Assembly (NCBI GenBank): GCA_965153355.1
Contig: OZ231126.1
Span: 103,416,001-103,480,000, forward strand
Source: Flaccisagitta enflata
Taxonomy: Eukaryota; Chaetognatha; Sagittoidea; Aphragmophora
DNA: 64,000 bases
Direction of reading: 5' to 3'
Part shown: positions 44,779-55,619 of the stretch, piece by piece
Layout: each line of letters starts with the position of its first letter
Numbering within the stretch: position 1 is the stretch's first letter
Translations under genes and position numbers: made by a program
The notes under the pieces: model-generated
What the model was told of the DNA's origin: nothing
Seen by the model: the letters and a program-made list of their open reading frames with translations, nothing else
Databases searched by the model: none

Positions 44779-45381
44779 TCAAATTTTTCTTCCCAAGGAC
44801 GATTTTCCATCTTGAATTTCGTTTTTCGCGTTGGCTTCAATCTTCTTCCCCCATGCTGCACCGTTGATCAGCTCAGAGCTTTCAGCGGCACCCAGGTTGG
44901 GATCTTGATCAGCTTCCGCTTTGTCGTTTCTTTGATTGACTGCCTCATGATTGGCAGTCATGATTGATTTTGGAGCCATATTTGGCTCATTACTGCGTGT
45001 AGCAGGCAGACCAATTCCCATGTTATCAGAGAATGGTAAAGGAGGAACAACCAGGTAATCATTGGAGACAGCTCTAACAGGATTAAGAATTTCCGCTCTT
45101 CCATCCTGGTCCTGAGCCTCTTCTCCAGTATCTTCAACGATAAATGGATTCATCATTCTTCTTATTGGAGCTCTTGATTCACTCATAACCCCTTGATTGC
45201 TTGGATAGACATTATTAAGGTTGAGTGGAACTGATTGGGTACGTTCCATCCCACCTCCCATAAGCATCGGCTGGGGGTTACTATTCAGCTCATTGGAGCT
45301 AAAATAGACTCTTGGCTTGTCAGGCGGGCGTTGGTCATCCATAGACCCATTTTTTTTGGTGTCATCTTTTGATGTTGCCAT
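44779..45381 (-). CDS. N-terminal segment of the first retroelement 2 protein
   Basis: ATG at 45,381, about 96 bases downstream of the candidate primer-binding site, starts a 200-residue, disordered, Ser/Asn/Pro-rich segment that ends in TGA at 44,779. The next segment continues in the same frame. This is the first ATG of the element, so it is the probable translation start. Confidence 0.6.
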   Translation of the reverse strand: MATSKDDTKKNGSMDDQRPPDKPRVYFSSNELNSNPQPMLMGGGMERTQSVPLNLNNVYPSNQGVMSESRAPIRRMMNPFIVEDTGEEAQDQDGRAEILNPVRAVSNDYLVVPPLPFSDNMGIGLPATRSNEPNMAPKSIMTANHEAVNQRNDKAEADQDPNLGAAESSELINGAAWGKKIEANAKNEIQDGKSSLGRKI

Positions 45382-45476
45382 GGTGTAGCAGCTTCACAAG
45401 GTGTCGGTCTCTTTCCCCCCAAGGAAAAAAAAGGGCAAACCAACAGTAAATATCAAAAATGAAATCGAATTTTAAA

Positions 45477-45490
45477 CCCAGCTGCCGCCA
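45477..45490 (-). other. Candidate primer-binding site of retroelement 2
   Basis: On the minus strand TGGCGGCAGCTGGG begins with TGG (complement of a tRNA CCA end) and lies 96 bases before the first ATG. A short AT stretch separates it from CA, a possible LTR end. No matching LTR copy is seen at the other end. Confidence 0.35.
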
Positions 45491-46080
45491 AATAATATGA
45501 ATCTTTCTGGCTAGGAATATATCTATATACTGACTGATATCAATCCTAAGTATTTATCTTTGATTTATGAAATAACAACGGCAGTGTTATTTACATATTT
45601 ACATGTTGAGTACCTTTTATTTCCAAGAGAGTGACGGAGATAACCCACAGCAGGAACAACCAAAGGAGAATGTACAGAGGCTCATACAATGATCACTTAT
45701 ATACACTCACAGCAAGCCATTAAGGGAGGAGGAGGTGATGTAGAGCAATATGAAGGACGCATTAGACTTAATGACCTTGTAGGATCTTATATGAAATCTA
45801 AAACAGATAACCCTTCCCCTATATTTCAATCAAGGACAATATATGGGAGGTCCAAGGACAATCTATGGGAGGTCTAATTTACCTACAGCATTGCTTCACC
45901 TTTAGCATAGATTAGGCAAGGACATAGCTTGGGTGGTCCTCATTTATACATTAATCATATTAATTGAACACGGTCAATGGCACGCGCTGATCTACTAAAT
46001 TGTTGTTATGAATCAGCGAGTAAGAAGCAGAGGTGAATTTCCACAACAAATGGTAGTATTATGCTGGGAGCTTTTTTTGA
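45491..46080. other. Possible 5' LTR region; no gene
   Basis: If the primer-binding site is right, this interval should hold the 5' LTR and promoter of retroelement 2. A TATATATAC-type stretch at 45,690-45,710 is compatible with a promoter. A short internal duplication (ATATGGGAGGTC / CTATGGGAGGTC) occurs near 45,840. Confidence 0.3.
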
Positions 46081-46084
46081 CTTG

Positions 46085-46530
46085 TTTTTTACCTGATATG
46101 ACTGATTCAAAACAAAGAAGGCTGATTACATACTAGAACGGGCTGATATCAGGCTTCAAACGGAATTCAGATCTGATAGGGCTGATGTCAGGTCTGAGAA
46201 GGTTTGTCTCAGACCCTAGAGAGCTGTGATGAGGCCTCAGAGAGTTATTTTCAAGTATCAGAAGGTTGATTTCGGGTTTAGAGGAAAGAAAACAAGATAT
46301 GGTTATCAATACCCATTGCCCTGCTTTGCTTAGTTGTGAATCAAAGTGAGAGGAAGCAGTGCAGCGACCCTGAAGGAGACGAAATCCTGTAGAACACAGG
46401 GGGACTTTTGCTTGTTCGTTTGTCCGTCCGTTTGTCCCCCAGGCTCTTACAGGACTGAAATCTGCTCTCTAAGTCTTAAAATCTACTAGATTTCAGGCTT
46501 GAGAGGGCCGATTTCAGGCTTGTAAGGACC
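46085..46530. repeat. Degenerate GGGCTGATTTCAGGCYTGA repeats
   Basis: About 20-base units (GGCTGATTTCAGGTCTGAGA and variants) recur imperfectly. The same units appear near 49,820-49,930, 50,870-51,090 and 55,180-55,390, often just before a GGAC or AAAC tetranucleotide tract, so they probably belong to the hairpin-(GTCY)n family. Confidence 0.6.
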
Positions 46531-46830
46531 TGGGGGAAGAACAAACAAATAAACAAACACATGAAAGAACGAACAAACGAATGAACGAATGAACAAACAA
46601 ACGAACAAACAAATGAACAAACAAACTAATGAACGAACGAACAAACAAACAAATGAACAAATGAACAAAAAAACCCAACCTCACACACAAACATCCACAA
46701 ATTGATATCTTAAACGCTCGTTTTTTCCACTTTTTGACTCAATCACCACGGATCGACGGACCGACGGACCAATGGAAGGACCAACCAACAGTCAGACAAA
46801 GCCTCTTATAGAGTTGCGTGTACACAACTA
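46530..46830 (-). mobile_element. Hairpin-(GTCY)n element with (AAC/AATG)n tract
   Basis: From a long AACAAACA tract (46,535-46,680) the sequence passes a GACGGACC stretch (46,750-46,790) and CCTCTTATAGAG to a hairpin at 46,812-46,829 (AGTTGCG TGTA CACAACT, one mismatch), then AAAA. Read on the minus strand this is T-run, hairpin, CTATAAGAGGC, (GTCY)n, the same order as the other copies. Confidence 0.65.
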
Positions 46831-47110
46831 AAAGTGGGATTTGAGTGACATGAATTTTTTTGTTTACTGTAGGCTAAAGGAAAGTTCAAGGTGCAAGGTT
46901 CAAGGTGCAAGGTTCAAGATGCAAATTTTTCAGACCAAAATTGATGACATTAGAAGCGCAAGACAGCCCCACAATACGAACTACTCGTAGAATTCTGATT
47001 TTATTGTTTATTGTCATTTTGGTACAAGCTAGTACACAGTTGAACCGCCATTTATGGAATTCTGAAAATTCTGATATTAATAGGAAAATTGTGGTCTCTT
47101 CAACCTTTTT

Positions 47111-47170
47111 AGTCACGGACATGCGACTCTACAGTCAACACCTTGTCGTGTTGCAACGTTGGTTGTTAGG
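47111..47170 (+). repeat. Hairpin element fragment
   Basis: Following a T5 run, an 18-base imperfect hairpin (AGTCACGGACATGCGACT) leads into CTACAGTCAACACCTTG. The stem is partly mismatched and the GTCC tract is lost. Confidence 0.45.
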
Positions 47171-47343
47171 TCATATTTTTCAATTTCTAGCGGTTTTGGC
47201 ATTACAGCTCCTGCCCAACTGTCCGTGACTGGATAGCCGTGTGTACATTCAAACTATGACAGAGAAGATATGCGCGAGAGCGGAATTCAACTGTAGCTCA
47301 AAAAGATGTTTCTTTACCTATACCTATGCAAAAATATTTTTTC

Positions 47344-47559
47344 TTAAAAAATTACCTTTGGAGGGGGCTGCTCTGGTGATGAGATTGCAGCTACTGTTGA
47401 CCCTGTCGCGTTTGATGACCCTGCCGCTACCGATACCCCTTCCGCTTCCGATGTCCTTGACCCTGCCGCACCGTTTCCTTCTTCAATGAGATGTTCATCA
47501 ACAGTTTGCACGTCGCCACCATTGTTGCTCTCATAAGGAGTTGATGAGACCTGTTTCAT
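47344..47559 (-). CDS. Possible single coding exon, function unknown
   Basis: A 216-base frame starts at ATG and ends close to AAG|GTAATT, which is a fair splice donor. The product is Ser/Ala/Glu/Gly-rich and disordered. Coding status rests only on the donor-like end and codon continuity. Confidence 0.2.
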   Translation of the reverse strand: MKQVSSTPYESNNGGDVQTVDEHLIEEGNGAAGSRTSEAEGVSVAAGSSNATGSTVAAISSPEQPPPKVIF

Positions 47560-47609
47560 GATTGATCAGTTGTGACAACACTGTTATACTGTACCAATTT
47601 AATTTGGAA

Positions 47610-47653
47610 CGGAAAGTTAGAAAGAAAGAAAGATAGAGAGAAAAAAGAAAGAG

Positions 47654-47704
<51 letters not shown>

Positions 47705-47772
47705 GAGAAAGTAAGAAAGAGAGAAAGAAAGAAAAAAAGATAGAAAGAAAGCAAGAAAGCAAGAAAGCAAGA

Positions 47773-47849
<77 letters not shown>

Positions 47850-47895
47850 ATGGAAAGACAGAAAAAAAGAAAGAAAGAAAGAACGAAAGTAACAT
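47610..47895. repeat. (GAAA)n tract
   Basis: About 280 bases of GAAA/GAGA/GCAA units. Lys/Glu/Arg and Phe/Leu/Ser frames here are artefacts. Confidence 0.95.
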
Positions 47896-47919
47896 AAACA
47901 AAAAAAAACAAAACATGTG

Positions 47920-48190
47920 ATGCAGGGAACAATTATTGTTGCAGATGGGTAAGCCGGAGCGCAAAACCCCCATCAGCAGCCCCCAACCCTACACACAGAC
48001 AATCTCATCTGCAGCACCATAATTGCGCGTTTGCATACTTTCAAACTGAAGTGTGACAGAACTTAAGACGGACCAATGGACGGACAAACAGACGGACAGA
48101 CCAACAAACGGCAAGAACAATGGAGGGACAGACCAACGGACGTAAAGATCAAAGGATGGACAGACCAACGGACAGACAGACGAGACCTCT
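47920..48190 (-). mobile_element. Hairpin-(GTCY)n family member without hairpin
   Basis: A stretch similar to 49,010-49,240 (GCAGGGAACAATTATTGTTGC, CCCCCAACCCTACACAC) is followed by an irregular GACGGACC/GACGGACA tract. The terminal CTCTTA is present but the hairpin has been lost. Confidence 0.5.
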
Positions 48191-48439
48191 TACTGATTTC
48201 TAAAAATAAAGAAAGAAAGGAAGAAAGAAAGAAAGAAAGAAAGAAAGGTAGAAGCCCGAACGGGCAACGATGTGTCCGGACTGTGTCTTATTGTGTATCA
48301 AATTTGGCTCTAAATGTGTCTCATATATATGTGGAGAAAATGGAAGGACGGACGGATGAAACAACAGAATAGCAAAAGAGGCTCTCAAAACACATGTGTC
48401 GATCGTTTGTTTCAATATAGGATCTAGTTGTAGCCAAAA

Positions 48440-48484
48440 ACAAGACGGACGGACAGACCATCTCATAGATGCGAGGACGCATCT
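48440..48484 (-). repeat. Hairpin-(GTCY)n element end
   Basis: A short GACGGACGGACAGACC tract precedes a perfect hairpin at 48,467-48,484 (AGATGCG AGGA CGCATCT), then AAAA. The hairpin is the same sequence as in the 62.3-63.3 kb array. Confidence 0.7.
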
Positions 48485-48609
48485 AAAAAGAAAGAAGGAA
48501 AAAGTGTAAGAAGAAAAAAAGAACAATAAACAAAATGTTTGTACGCCATCAGCAACTTTGGCAATTTTTTCCAGATTGTTATTAGCACCAGACGAAAATT
48601 GTTTTAGAA

Positions 48610-48767
48610 AGAATGAAACCAAGAAAGGAAAAAAGAAAAGAAAGAACAAAAGACAGAAAGACAGACAGACAGACAGACAGACAGGCAGGCAAACAGAAAG
48701 AAAGAAAGACAGAAAAAAAGAAAGAAAGAAAAGAAAAGGAAAGAAAAGAAAAGAAAAGAAAAGAAAA

Positions 48768-48839
<72 letters not shown>

Positions 48840-48891
48840 AAAAGTAAAAGAAAGAAGAAAGACAGACAGGAAGACAGAAAGCCGGGAAGAC

Positions 48892-48962
<71 letters not shown>

Positions 48963-48990
48963 AGGAAAGAAAGAAAGAAAGAAAGATGGA
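48610..48990. repeat. (GAAA)n, (GACA)n tract
   Basis: About 380 bases of GAAA repeats with GACA and AAAGG variants. Confidence 0.95.
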
Positions 48991-49009
48991 GAGCGTGCTG
49001 TTGGGCAGG

Positions 49010-49240
49010 AGAAGTAATTAAACAAGTGACGCGGGGTCACAATATAGTTGCGGACGGGTGTACAGGGGCATCCAACCCCCATCCACCCCCAAACCTTCCC
49101 CCAATACTCAAACATACACAAAAAGTACCAAAATGCTCGTTTCCCCACTTTTAAACTTGATGACCCCAGACGGACCGACGGACAGACGGACGGACGGACG
49201 GACAAAGCCTCTTAAAGAGTTGCGTGTCCGCAACTAAAAA
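49010..49240 (-). mobile_element. Hairpin-(GTCY)n element, well preserved
   Basis: A unique-looking 110-base body with CCCCCATCCACCCCCAAACC is followed by GACGGACCGACGGACAGACGG (about 49,165-49,203), CCTCTTAAAGAG, and a perfect hairpin at 49,218-49,235 (AGTTGCG TGTC CGCAACT), then AAAAA. Compare the stem with 48,467: two bases differ in each arm and pairing is kept. Confidence 0.75.
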
Positions 49241-49274
49241 CACCCATAAATGCTAAAAAGAATAAATAAAGTGA

Positions 49275-49350
49275 AACTTAATGGATGGATGGACAAACCT
49301 ATGGATGGATGGACAGCCTATGCAGGTTGTAGAGTCGAGTGCACGCGACT
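49275..49350 (-). repeat. Hairpin-(GGAT)n element end
   Basis: GGATGGATGGACA units lead to ATGCAGGTTGTAGAGTCG and a hairpin at 49,333-49,350 (AGTCGAG TGCA CGCGACT, one mismatch). Confidence 0.6.
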
Positions 49351-50419
49351 ATTAAGAAAACAAAGAAAATTGAAAAAATGAAAAAAAGAGAAAACCAAAT
49401 TGATTTTGAAAGAATGAAAAATAGAATGAGAGAAAAAAAGAATGAAATTGAAAGGAAGAAAAGAGCCGACGTATATGTTTGCACGGTATCAACAATTTGT
49501 CAACTTCGACCATCGTATCAACCTTGTCAGGTGCTTTTTGAGTTGACTCCGTCCCATGATCACTACGATCTCGGCCTTGGCCTCGCTTCGGGGTCGATGT
49601 TTCCATGAAAAATCAAAACAAGGTCATCTACGGCTACCAAAGTCACGTGCAGGTGTGCAGTGATAAATTTGGCTAATCAAACATCTTAGCAGGTACAGTG
49701 AAACAAAAGCCGCATGTAAACGGCAAAAGAAGCAAAGTGTTACAGACTGACAGACTGACTGACCAACCAACTAGAACACCCCTCTAGAAATCAAACAAAC
49801 TGGAAAAGTGATCAAAATCCCTTGAGGCCCAAATCCCAGTCTCAAGGCTCAAATTCCTTTAGGCTGGTATTTGGGCCTCCAGACTGGGATTTGGGCCTGG
49901 AGGCTGAGACATGGGCCTGGAGGCCGGGGGAAGGGGGGTGCGGAGGAGAAGCTGATGTAAAAGTTTTCACCTCAAACAAGATGTGTGAAAATAACACGGC
50001 GGTTAACGACGCAATACAAAAAATCTTTACTTTCACTGCGATTTTGGTTTGTTTACAAACTATCTCGGGAACGTACAAGCAATTTTCCCCGATGGGAAAG
50101 TATCTGTGATTTTCGAGCAGGTCTGGGTTATCCAGATCTGTACACGATCTTTGCAAAGAGAAGGGCGTCTTTTCATTCTAAATTACCATACATAGGTAAT
50201 AGTGTTCTCAAACATATGTCTGAATTTATGGTCTAATGTCTTTTTCTTCTTTTTTTTTCTGTGTAGCCTTAGCTGTATACAATGTGTATGTTCTATCATT
50301 TTATGACGAATTAGAAACCATTCATTTCATATGTTTTACTGACCCCAAACTATTCAGTGTTAAAATCTGAGTTTTGGCATGACAAAATGGTCAGCTACTA
50401 CCAATATTAATTGAAAATT

Positions 50420-50870
50420 TGAAGGCTTCTGGTAGGCTACTGACTATGGGATAAATGTCATTTCTCCGTTGTACCATTCTCAAGTACTGTCCATGAGCTT
50501 CAATGCTACATGTTTGTTTTTTCAAAAAAAGTTCGGGAAGTGTAAGACCAAGGGGGTCAAAGGTCAGGGGGTCAAAGTATGATCCCCCACAGGGGTCAAA
50601 ATTTCAAAGTTGTCAAAATCAAAATCTGATTGCAGATTTGGATTCCTCTCAAAAAAGTAGCAAAAGAAAGTACTCTTCTTTTTTTTCTTTTCTCATTTTA
50701 AGTGGGTCAAAATTGGGGTCAAAGGTCACAAGTAACCCTAATCTGACCTCAGAAGAGGTCAAAAATGAAAACGCAGATAATCAAAATTCTGGGACCAGTT
50801 TTGGAATCCTCATGAGAAATGAGTTAATTTCAGATTTTCCCAGAAAACGTCTGTGAAAAAAAAATATTGA
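50420..50870 (+). repeat. Dispersed repeat with nuclear-receptor-like DR1 sites, copy A
   Basis: About 450 bases match the reverse complement of 55,620-56,100. The copy holds two perfect DR1 elements GGGTCA-A-AGGTCA at 50,554-50,566 and 50,716-50,728, plus single AGGTCA half-sites. A reading frame is open across both copies, but the match pattern does not show clear codon bias. Confidence 0.75.
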
Positions 50871-51110
50871 CCTATAGAGCTGATTTAAGGTGGGGGGGGG
50901 GCATGTTTGTAGTTGAAAGGGCATATTTGAGGCCTTAAGAGCTGATTTTAGGTCTGGAGGGCAGATTTGAGGTCTGGAGAGCTGATTTTAGGAATTTAGG
51001 TCTTCATGGCCAAATTAAAGGTTGAATGGGTTAATTCAAGGGCTTTGAAGGCAATAATCAGGCCTGAGCGTGCTGATTTGAGGCCCGGATAGTCTTTGGG
51101 GGGATGGGCA
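50871..51110. repeat. Degenerate GAGCTGATTTTAGGTCTGG units
   Basis: A short G8 run is followed by about eight imperfect units of the 20-base family described at 46.1 kb, ending at a GGATGGACGGACAG tract. Confidence 0.6.
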
Positions 51111-51235
51111 GATGGATGGACGGACAGACGGAAGGATGGACAGATGGACGCATGTCTGGAAATTCACTCCTGTGGCCTACAGTACATCGGCCCTTGCTGC
51201 TCAAAAAGGCAAAACAAGTAAATGTAATTCATATA

Positions 51236-51401
51236 CAGTTGAACCCTGCTCTAACAGATCCACCACTTTCCGCATATAATGGATGTAAATTAATAGTCCC
51301 TTTAATTTTTTTTGGTTTCCTATGATTGTTTTACCAGAATCCCATCTTTAACAGATAAGATGTGTTAGTTCCTTGAAATCCGATAGAGTGGGAGTTAACT
51401 G
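51236..51401. mobile_element. pogo/Tigger-like MITE (166 bp)
   Basis: Left CAGTTGAACCCTGCTCTAAC and right complement CAGTTAACTCCCACTCTATC are inverted repeats flanked by TA duplications (51,234-51,235 and 51,402-51,403). No coding. Confidence 0.75.
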
Positions 51402-51499
51402 TATGTTCACTTCTCTTTTCATTTTATTTTTGTGTAAATTTTGTAGATATTACAGATGACTTACAGTTTTAAAATCCTGAGTTTTCATCACAAGTTGCA

Positions 51500-53705
51500 A
51501 AGTAGAATAAGTAGTTTTGTCGGCACTCAATCTTCACAAATTAATCTTCACATCCTTAAATCAAAAATAAAAGTTAGTCATATAATATTCAACATCCTTT
51601 CTTTCTACTATGGAGAAATGGTATATCCTTAGTCAAGAATTTGTTTCAACTCTTAAGATTTGCCATGGTATGAATAGTGGAACAATATCCCTCACTATAT
51701 ATTATATTAGAGTTCCTCATATTGTACATGGTCAATATTCATGTAAACAAACTGAACACATATTTGAAATTGAAACTTATTATTCTGACATTGTTCAATG
51801 TATCAAGAAAGCTGATCTTCAATTGCCTCGTAGTATACCTACAACGACAAAGGGTTATTGGTGTGAAGAACTTTCTATATTAAAGCATGATTCAATTGTT
51901 GCACATGAATTTTGGAATTCTCACGGTCGTCCGCGGTCTGGACCAATTTTTGATGAAAAGAAAAATGCATATTACCGTTACAAGTTACATTTGAAAAAAT
52001 GTTGTGATTCATTTAATCAAGGTAACATAGATCGTATAAATGAGGATTTAGTAAATGGCCAACAAAATAAATTTTGGAGTTCATTTAAATACTACAATTA
52101 TGCAAAGAGTAATCATAGTACACGAATTAATGGATTGTGTGATGATACCCAAATTGCTGATTGTTTTGCCGGAAGTTTTAATTCTATTTATTCTTCTCAT
52201 GACTCTACGCAATCTTCGAAATTACTTTCTGACTTTCACTCTCTTTATGAAAAGTACTCGATTGAACATAAGGATGATAACATAAATCATTTGTACCTAA
52301 CATGGCCGCAGATGCTTGATGTTATGTCCAAGCTTAAGTTGGGAAAATCCTCAGCTTCATTTGTAAAAGCAGAACATATTATTTATGGTTCGCCCAAATT
52401 AGCATGGCACTTACATTTGCTTTTCAATGCCATGATACAGCACTCTTATGTACCCTACAAATTTTTAAATGGCGTCATTTCACCTTTGATTAAAGATTCC
52501 GAGGGTGATCACTCTGATCCCCAAAATTACCGTGGTTTGACTTTAGGTGTTGTCTTTTCCTTTTTGTTTGAGCACGCTTTACTATTGAAGGTTGGCCATA
52601 TGCTTGAAACAGATCCACTTCAATTTGGATACAAAAAAAGGCATTCGACTTCTCATGCAATTTACACTTTAAAAGAATGTATAAATTATTTCACTAGTCG
52701 CGGTTCAAACGTATTTGCAGCATTTTTGGACTGCTCCAAAGGCTTTGATAAAGTTTCTCATAGTGGAATATTTATAAAACTGATGAAGCGTGGCGTACCA
52801 CTTTGTATCTTAAACCTTTTGATTTACTGGTATTCAAATTTGACGAGTGTTGTAAAATGGAACGGAGTCTTGAGTAAACCGTTTCGTGTTTTATCTGGAG
52901 TTCGTCAAGGCGGCGTTCTCAGTCCACATCTTTTTGCGATTTATGTGAATGATTTGATCTTAAAATTACGAGAAACTAAGAATGGGTGTTATATTGCAGA
53001 TGTTTTTCTTGCGTGCATAGTCTATGCTGACGACATTTGTTTATTAGCCCCTTGCAGATCAGCATTACAAAAACTTATTGACAACTGTGAATCTTACATT
53101 ATATCATGGTGCCTATCTTACAACCCCACAAAGACTAAGGTGATGGTTTTTGGTAAAACTGATGTGATGTGAATGAGTACAAATACCTTGGTGTACATGT
53201 TGTTGAAGGCAAGGACTTTTCCACGTCACACATTAAACCTTTAATCAAGTTTCGCTCATCGGCAAACGCGATTTTAAATGTTTAGCATAAGCCATCTGAG
53301 CAAATTCTTATGAAACTTCTTTACGCGATTTGTATTCCGAATCTCACTTATGCTGCTGATGTCATAGAATACTCGGTTAAGCAAATGCATACGTTGAATG
53401 TGGCTCACAATGACTGTATCCGCCGTGTTTTTTGGTACAATCGCTGGGAGAGCGTCCGGTTTTTGCGGCTCTCCTTTGGTTACCCATCCCTCACCGACAT
53501 CTTCCATCAAAGATCCCGCCGATTCGACGCACGCCTCTCAACACTACGAAACGATACTCTTCGCTTTCTCAGAGGACTGCACGACGTAGCCTGAACCATT
53601 TTTACTTATTTTTTTTTTTTTATTACCCTAGGTCCAATAGTTCTGTAGTAGTTAGTTGTATGGTTTTTTGTGTGCTCTGTCTTTAATGACGAATAAAAGA
53701 TATTA
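51500..53705 (+). mobile_element. 5'-truncated LINE (non-LTR retrotransposon)
   Basis: Contains an RT frame and C-terminal region, then a 3' UTR with a T-rich stretch and AATAAA-like AATAAAAGA near 53,690. No endonuclease domain precedes the RT, as usual in 5'-truncated insertions. Confidence 0.85.
51610..53594 (+). pseudogene. LINE reverse transcriptase (RT and C-terminal region)
   Basis: Frame 51,610-53,172 has the non-LTR RT series: a linker, then FLDCSKGFDKVSH (first Asp, near 52,725), SGVRQGGVLSP near 52,900 and YADDICLL near 53,025. After a one-base shift near 53,165 the tail continues and meets a TAG near 53,282, then frame 53,310-53,594 gives the usual C-terminal region with a Cys/His-poor end. 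The catalytic motifs are intact but the tail is broken. The clade looks like Jockey/CR1-type; I cannot be more exact. Confidence 0.85.
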
Positions 53706-53718
53706 TATCCAATAGAAT

Positions 53719-54042
53719 TGGCAAAATTTAGGTATAAGAATGAAACATTATTTCCAAGCACTTTTCTTGTTCCTTTGACATGTTAAGGGCCCAATCTCTT
53801 TAGAAAATCAATTTGAACTTGATCAAGGCACTCTGTCTTCAATGCTGTAGTTGTATAGAATTGATTGCTGGAGTTATGACAGAAATTTGTTCCATAGTAA
53901 TTCTAAACAACTACAGCATTATTGACGGAGTGCCTAGATCAGGTCCAAATCGATTTTCCAATGAGATTAGGCTCTAAATATGCAAGTAGAACATGAAAAG
54001 CACTTGGAAATAATCTTTCATTTGACTGCCCAAATTGAGCCC
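53719..54042. mobile_element. Fold-back MITE 1
   Basis: The left arm (from about 53,720) matches the reverse complement of the right arm (to about 54,042), each about 130-140 bases with 75-85 percent agreement by eye. Landmarks are ATTTCCAAG / CTTGGAAAT and GCTGTAGTTGT / ACAACTACAGC. No coding. Confidence 0.75.
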
Positions 54043-54128
54043 ACTCTAATACTCAACTGAATAAAATGGAAGAAGGCCTTGTGAACCCTCACTGAGTTGC
54101 TAGTCACGAGCTACGTGACTCCACACTA

Positions 54129-54476
54129 CGTCAATTGAAACGCCCCAAAGTTAAACACTGGCTCTCACCAATCTTACCATAGACGAGGCTTGGTAAAAAA
54201 ATATCTCATGCAAATTTTCAGGCCTCTGGGATAGGGGGAACCTTCGTTAGGGTGACCATGAAGTTTGCATAGAAATCTATGGCAGAGACAAAATTTGCAT
54301 AATAGAAATACTGATTCCAATGTTAATTTAATGCAAACTTCAACCTCACCCTAACGAAGGTTCCTGCTATCTGAGAGGCCCAGAATTTTGCATGGAATAT
54401 TTCTTTACCAAGCCTCAACTGTGGTAAGATTGGTGAAAGCCATAGTCAAAGTTTGGGGCGCTTCATGGGACGTACT
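54129..54476. mobile_element. Fold-back MITE 2
   Basis: Arms pair as ACCAATCTTACCA / TGGTAAGATTGGT, AGGCTTGGTAAA / TTTACCAAGCCT and GAACCTTCGTTAGGGTGA / TCACCCTAACGAAGGTTC. The central loop (about 90 bases) has no coding. It lies less than 100 bases from the first fold-back element. Confidence 0.8.
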
Positions 54477-54884
54477 CCACACCCTGCTTTGTTGGTGGGT
54501 CGGTCAGTCGGTGGGTCAGTCAGTCGGTGGGTTGGTCTGTTTTTTACTTTTTTGCGTGTTTAAGCTTTTTGGGCTCACAGTAGAGGTAAACAGGAGTTGG
54601 TTCCTCGGGAAAGCAAGCAAAAAAGCATCGTCAGAATTTTCAACCTAGGTTTTGATAAAGCTCATGCGGCAAATTAAGCAAAAGATGTTCAAATGTAAAG
54701 AATTCCTGTCATTTATGGATATAATGATGTATGGGTAACTTTTTTTTCGCCAAAAACATTGTGTAAAAAACATGAGAGGAGGAAGCGTAGGAGAAAGGGT
54801 TATCATGGCTAAACCAGGTCGCGGTGAGGTAAGGTGAGCTACTTGCTATGTCCCCAGAGTCTGACAAGTTCAAATCTGTTTTTG

Positions 54885-55160
54885 TTTTTAGTCACGGACA
54901 GGCGACTACACCTTGCCGTGTTGGTCGGTCCGTCGATCCGTCAGTCAGTCATTTTGTTGAATTGCCATCGGTTTTTGCATTACTGCTCCTGCCAAACTGT
55001 CCGCGACTGGATTGCCGTGTATCCGGCCTTGTTATTTGATGACACAGCTCCTTCCTAAATTCCATTATCAGTTATTCTAATTCATTTTAAGTCATATCAA
55101 GTCATATTAAGTTATATCAAGTCACTTAAGTCAATCAGGTCAATTTAATGATTTTTAATT
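54885..55160 (+). mobile_element. Hairpin-(GTCY)n element with AAGTCATNTT repeats
   Basis: T5 run, imperfect hairpin at 54,890-54,907 (AGTCACG GACA GGCGACT), CCTTGCCGTGTTG, a GGTCGGTCCGTCGATCC tract, then from about 55,070 degenerate AAGTCATATC units. The same order occurs at 57.9-58.2 kb. Confidence 0.65.
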
Positions 55161-55179
55161 TTTGACAACCCTGGTTTAG

Positions 55180-55440
55180 CCCTGAAGCTGATGATTTGGG
55201 GTCGAGAGGGCAGATATGAGTCATTCAAGGGCTGATTTAATTGTCACGAGAGCTGTCTGGAGGTGTGAGAGCTGATTTGAAATCTAAATGATCTAAGGCA
55301 GCTTGAGAGGACAAATTTGAGGCCTGTGAGGACAATCTTGAGGCTTGAGAGGGTCAGTTGGAGGCCTGAAAAGGCAGATTGGAGCTCAAAAGGGGGGGGG
55401 GGATACAACTACAGACAAACGAACAAACAAACAAAATTCC
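55180..55440. repeat. Degenerate GAGGCCTGARAGG units and short (AAC)n
   Basis: Another set of the 20-base family, ended by a G10 run and a CAAACGAACAAACAAAC tract. Confidence 0.55.
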
Positions 55441-55619
55441 CCATGTTCAACAGGATTTTGTCCTCCTGCCCAAAATCTAATGTTAACTTTACAGGATGAT
55501 CAAAAGTCAGAGAAGCCATATCTATATTGGATACGTATGCTTAGGAGCTGTGTTCTTTCTAAGTAGTTTCAGAATACATAGAGTCCAGATATCTGTTAAG
55601 ACCCTGTTGTGCATCATAA

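Larger units (their letters stand above)
35058..45490 (-). mobile_element. Retroelement 2, long Gypsy-like element with extra 5' genes
   Basis: Minus strand, about 10.4 kb. A candidate primer-binding site and a leader precede a long 5' coding region with no known domain. Gag with zinc motifs, protease, RT (YLDD), RNase H and integrase follow, in Ty3/Gypsy order. Frames are broken by several shifts and stops. I found no LTR pair: sequence beyond 45,490 does not recur near 35 kb. The 3' end may be lost or replaced by the adjacent (AG)n region. Confidence 0.85.

Noticed and set aside
47531-49205. Lys/Glu/Arg and Phe/Leu/Ser proteins of 100-200 residues
   Set aside because: Translations of (GAAA)n tracts on the two strands.
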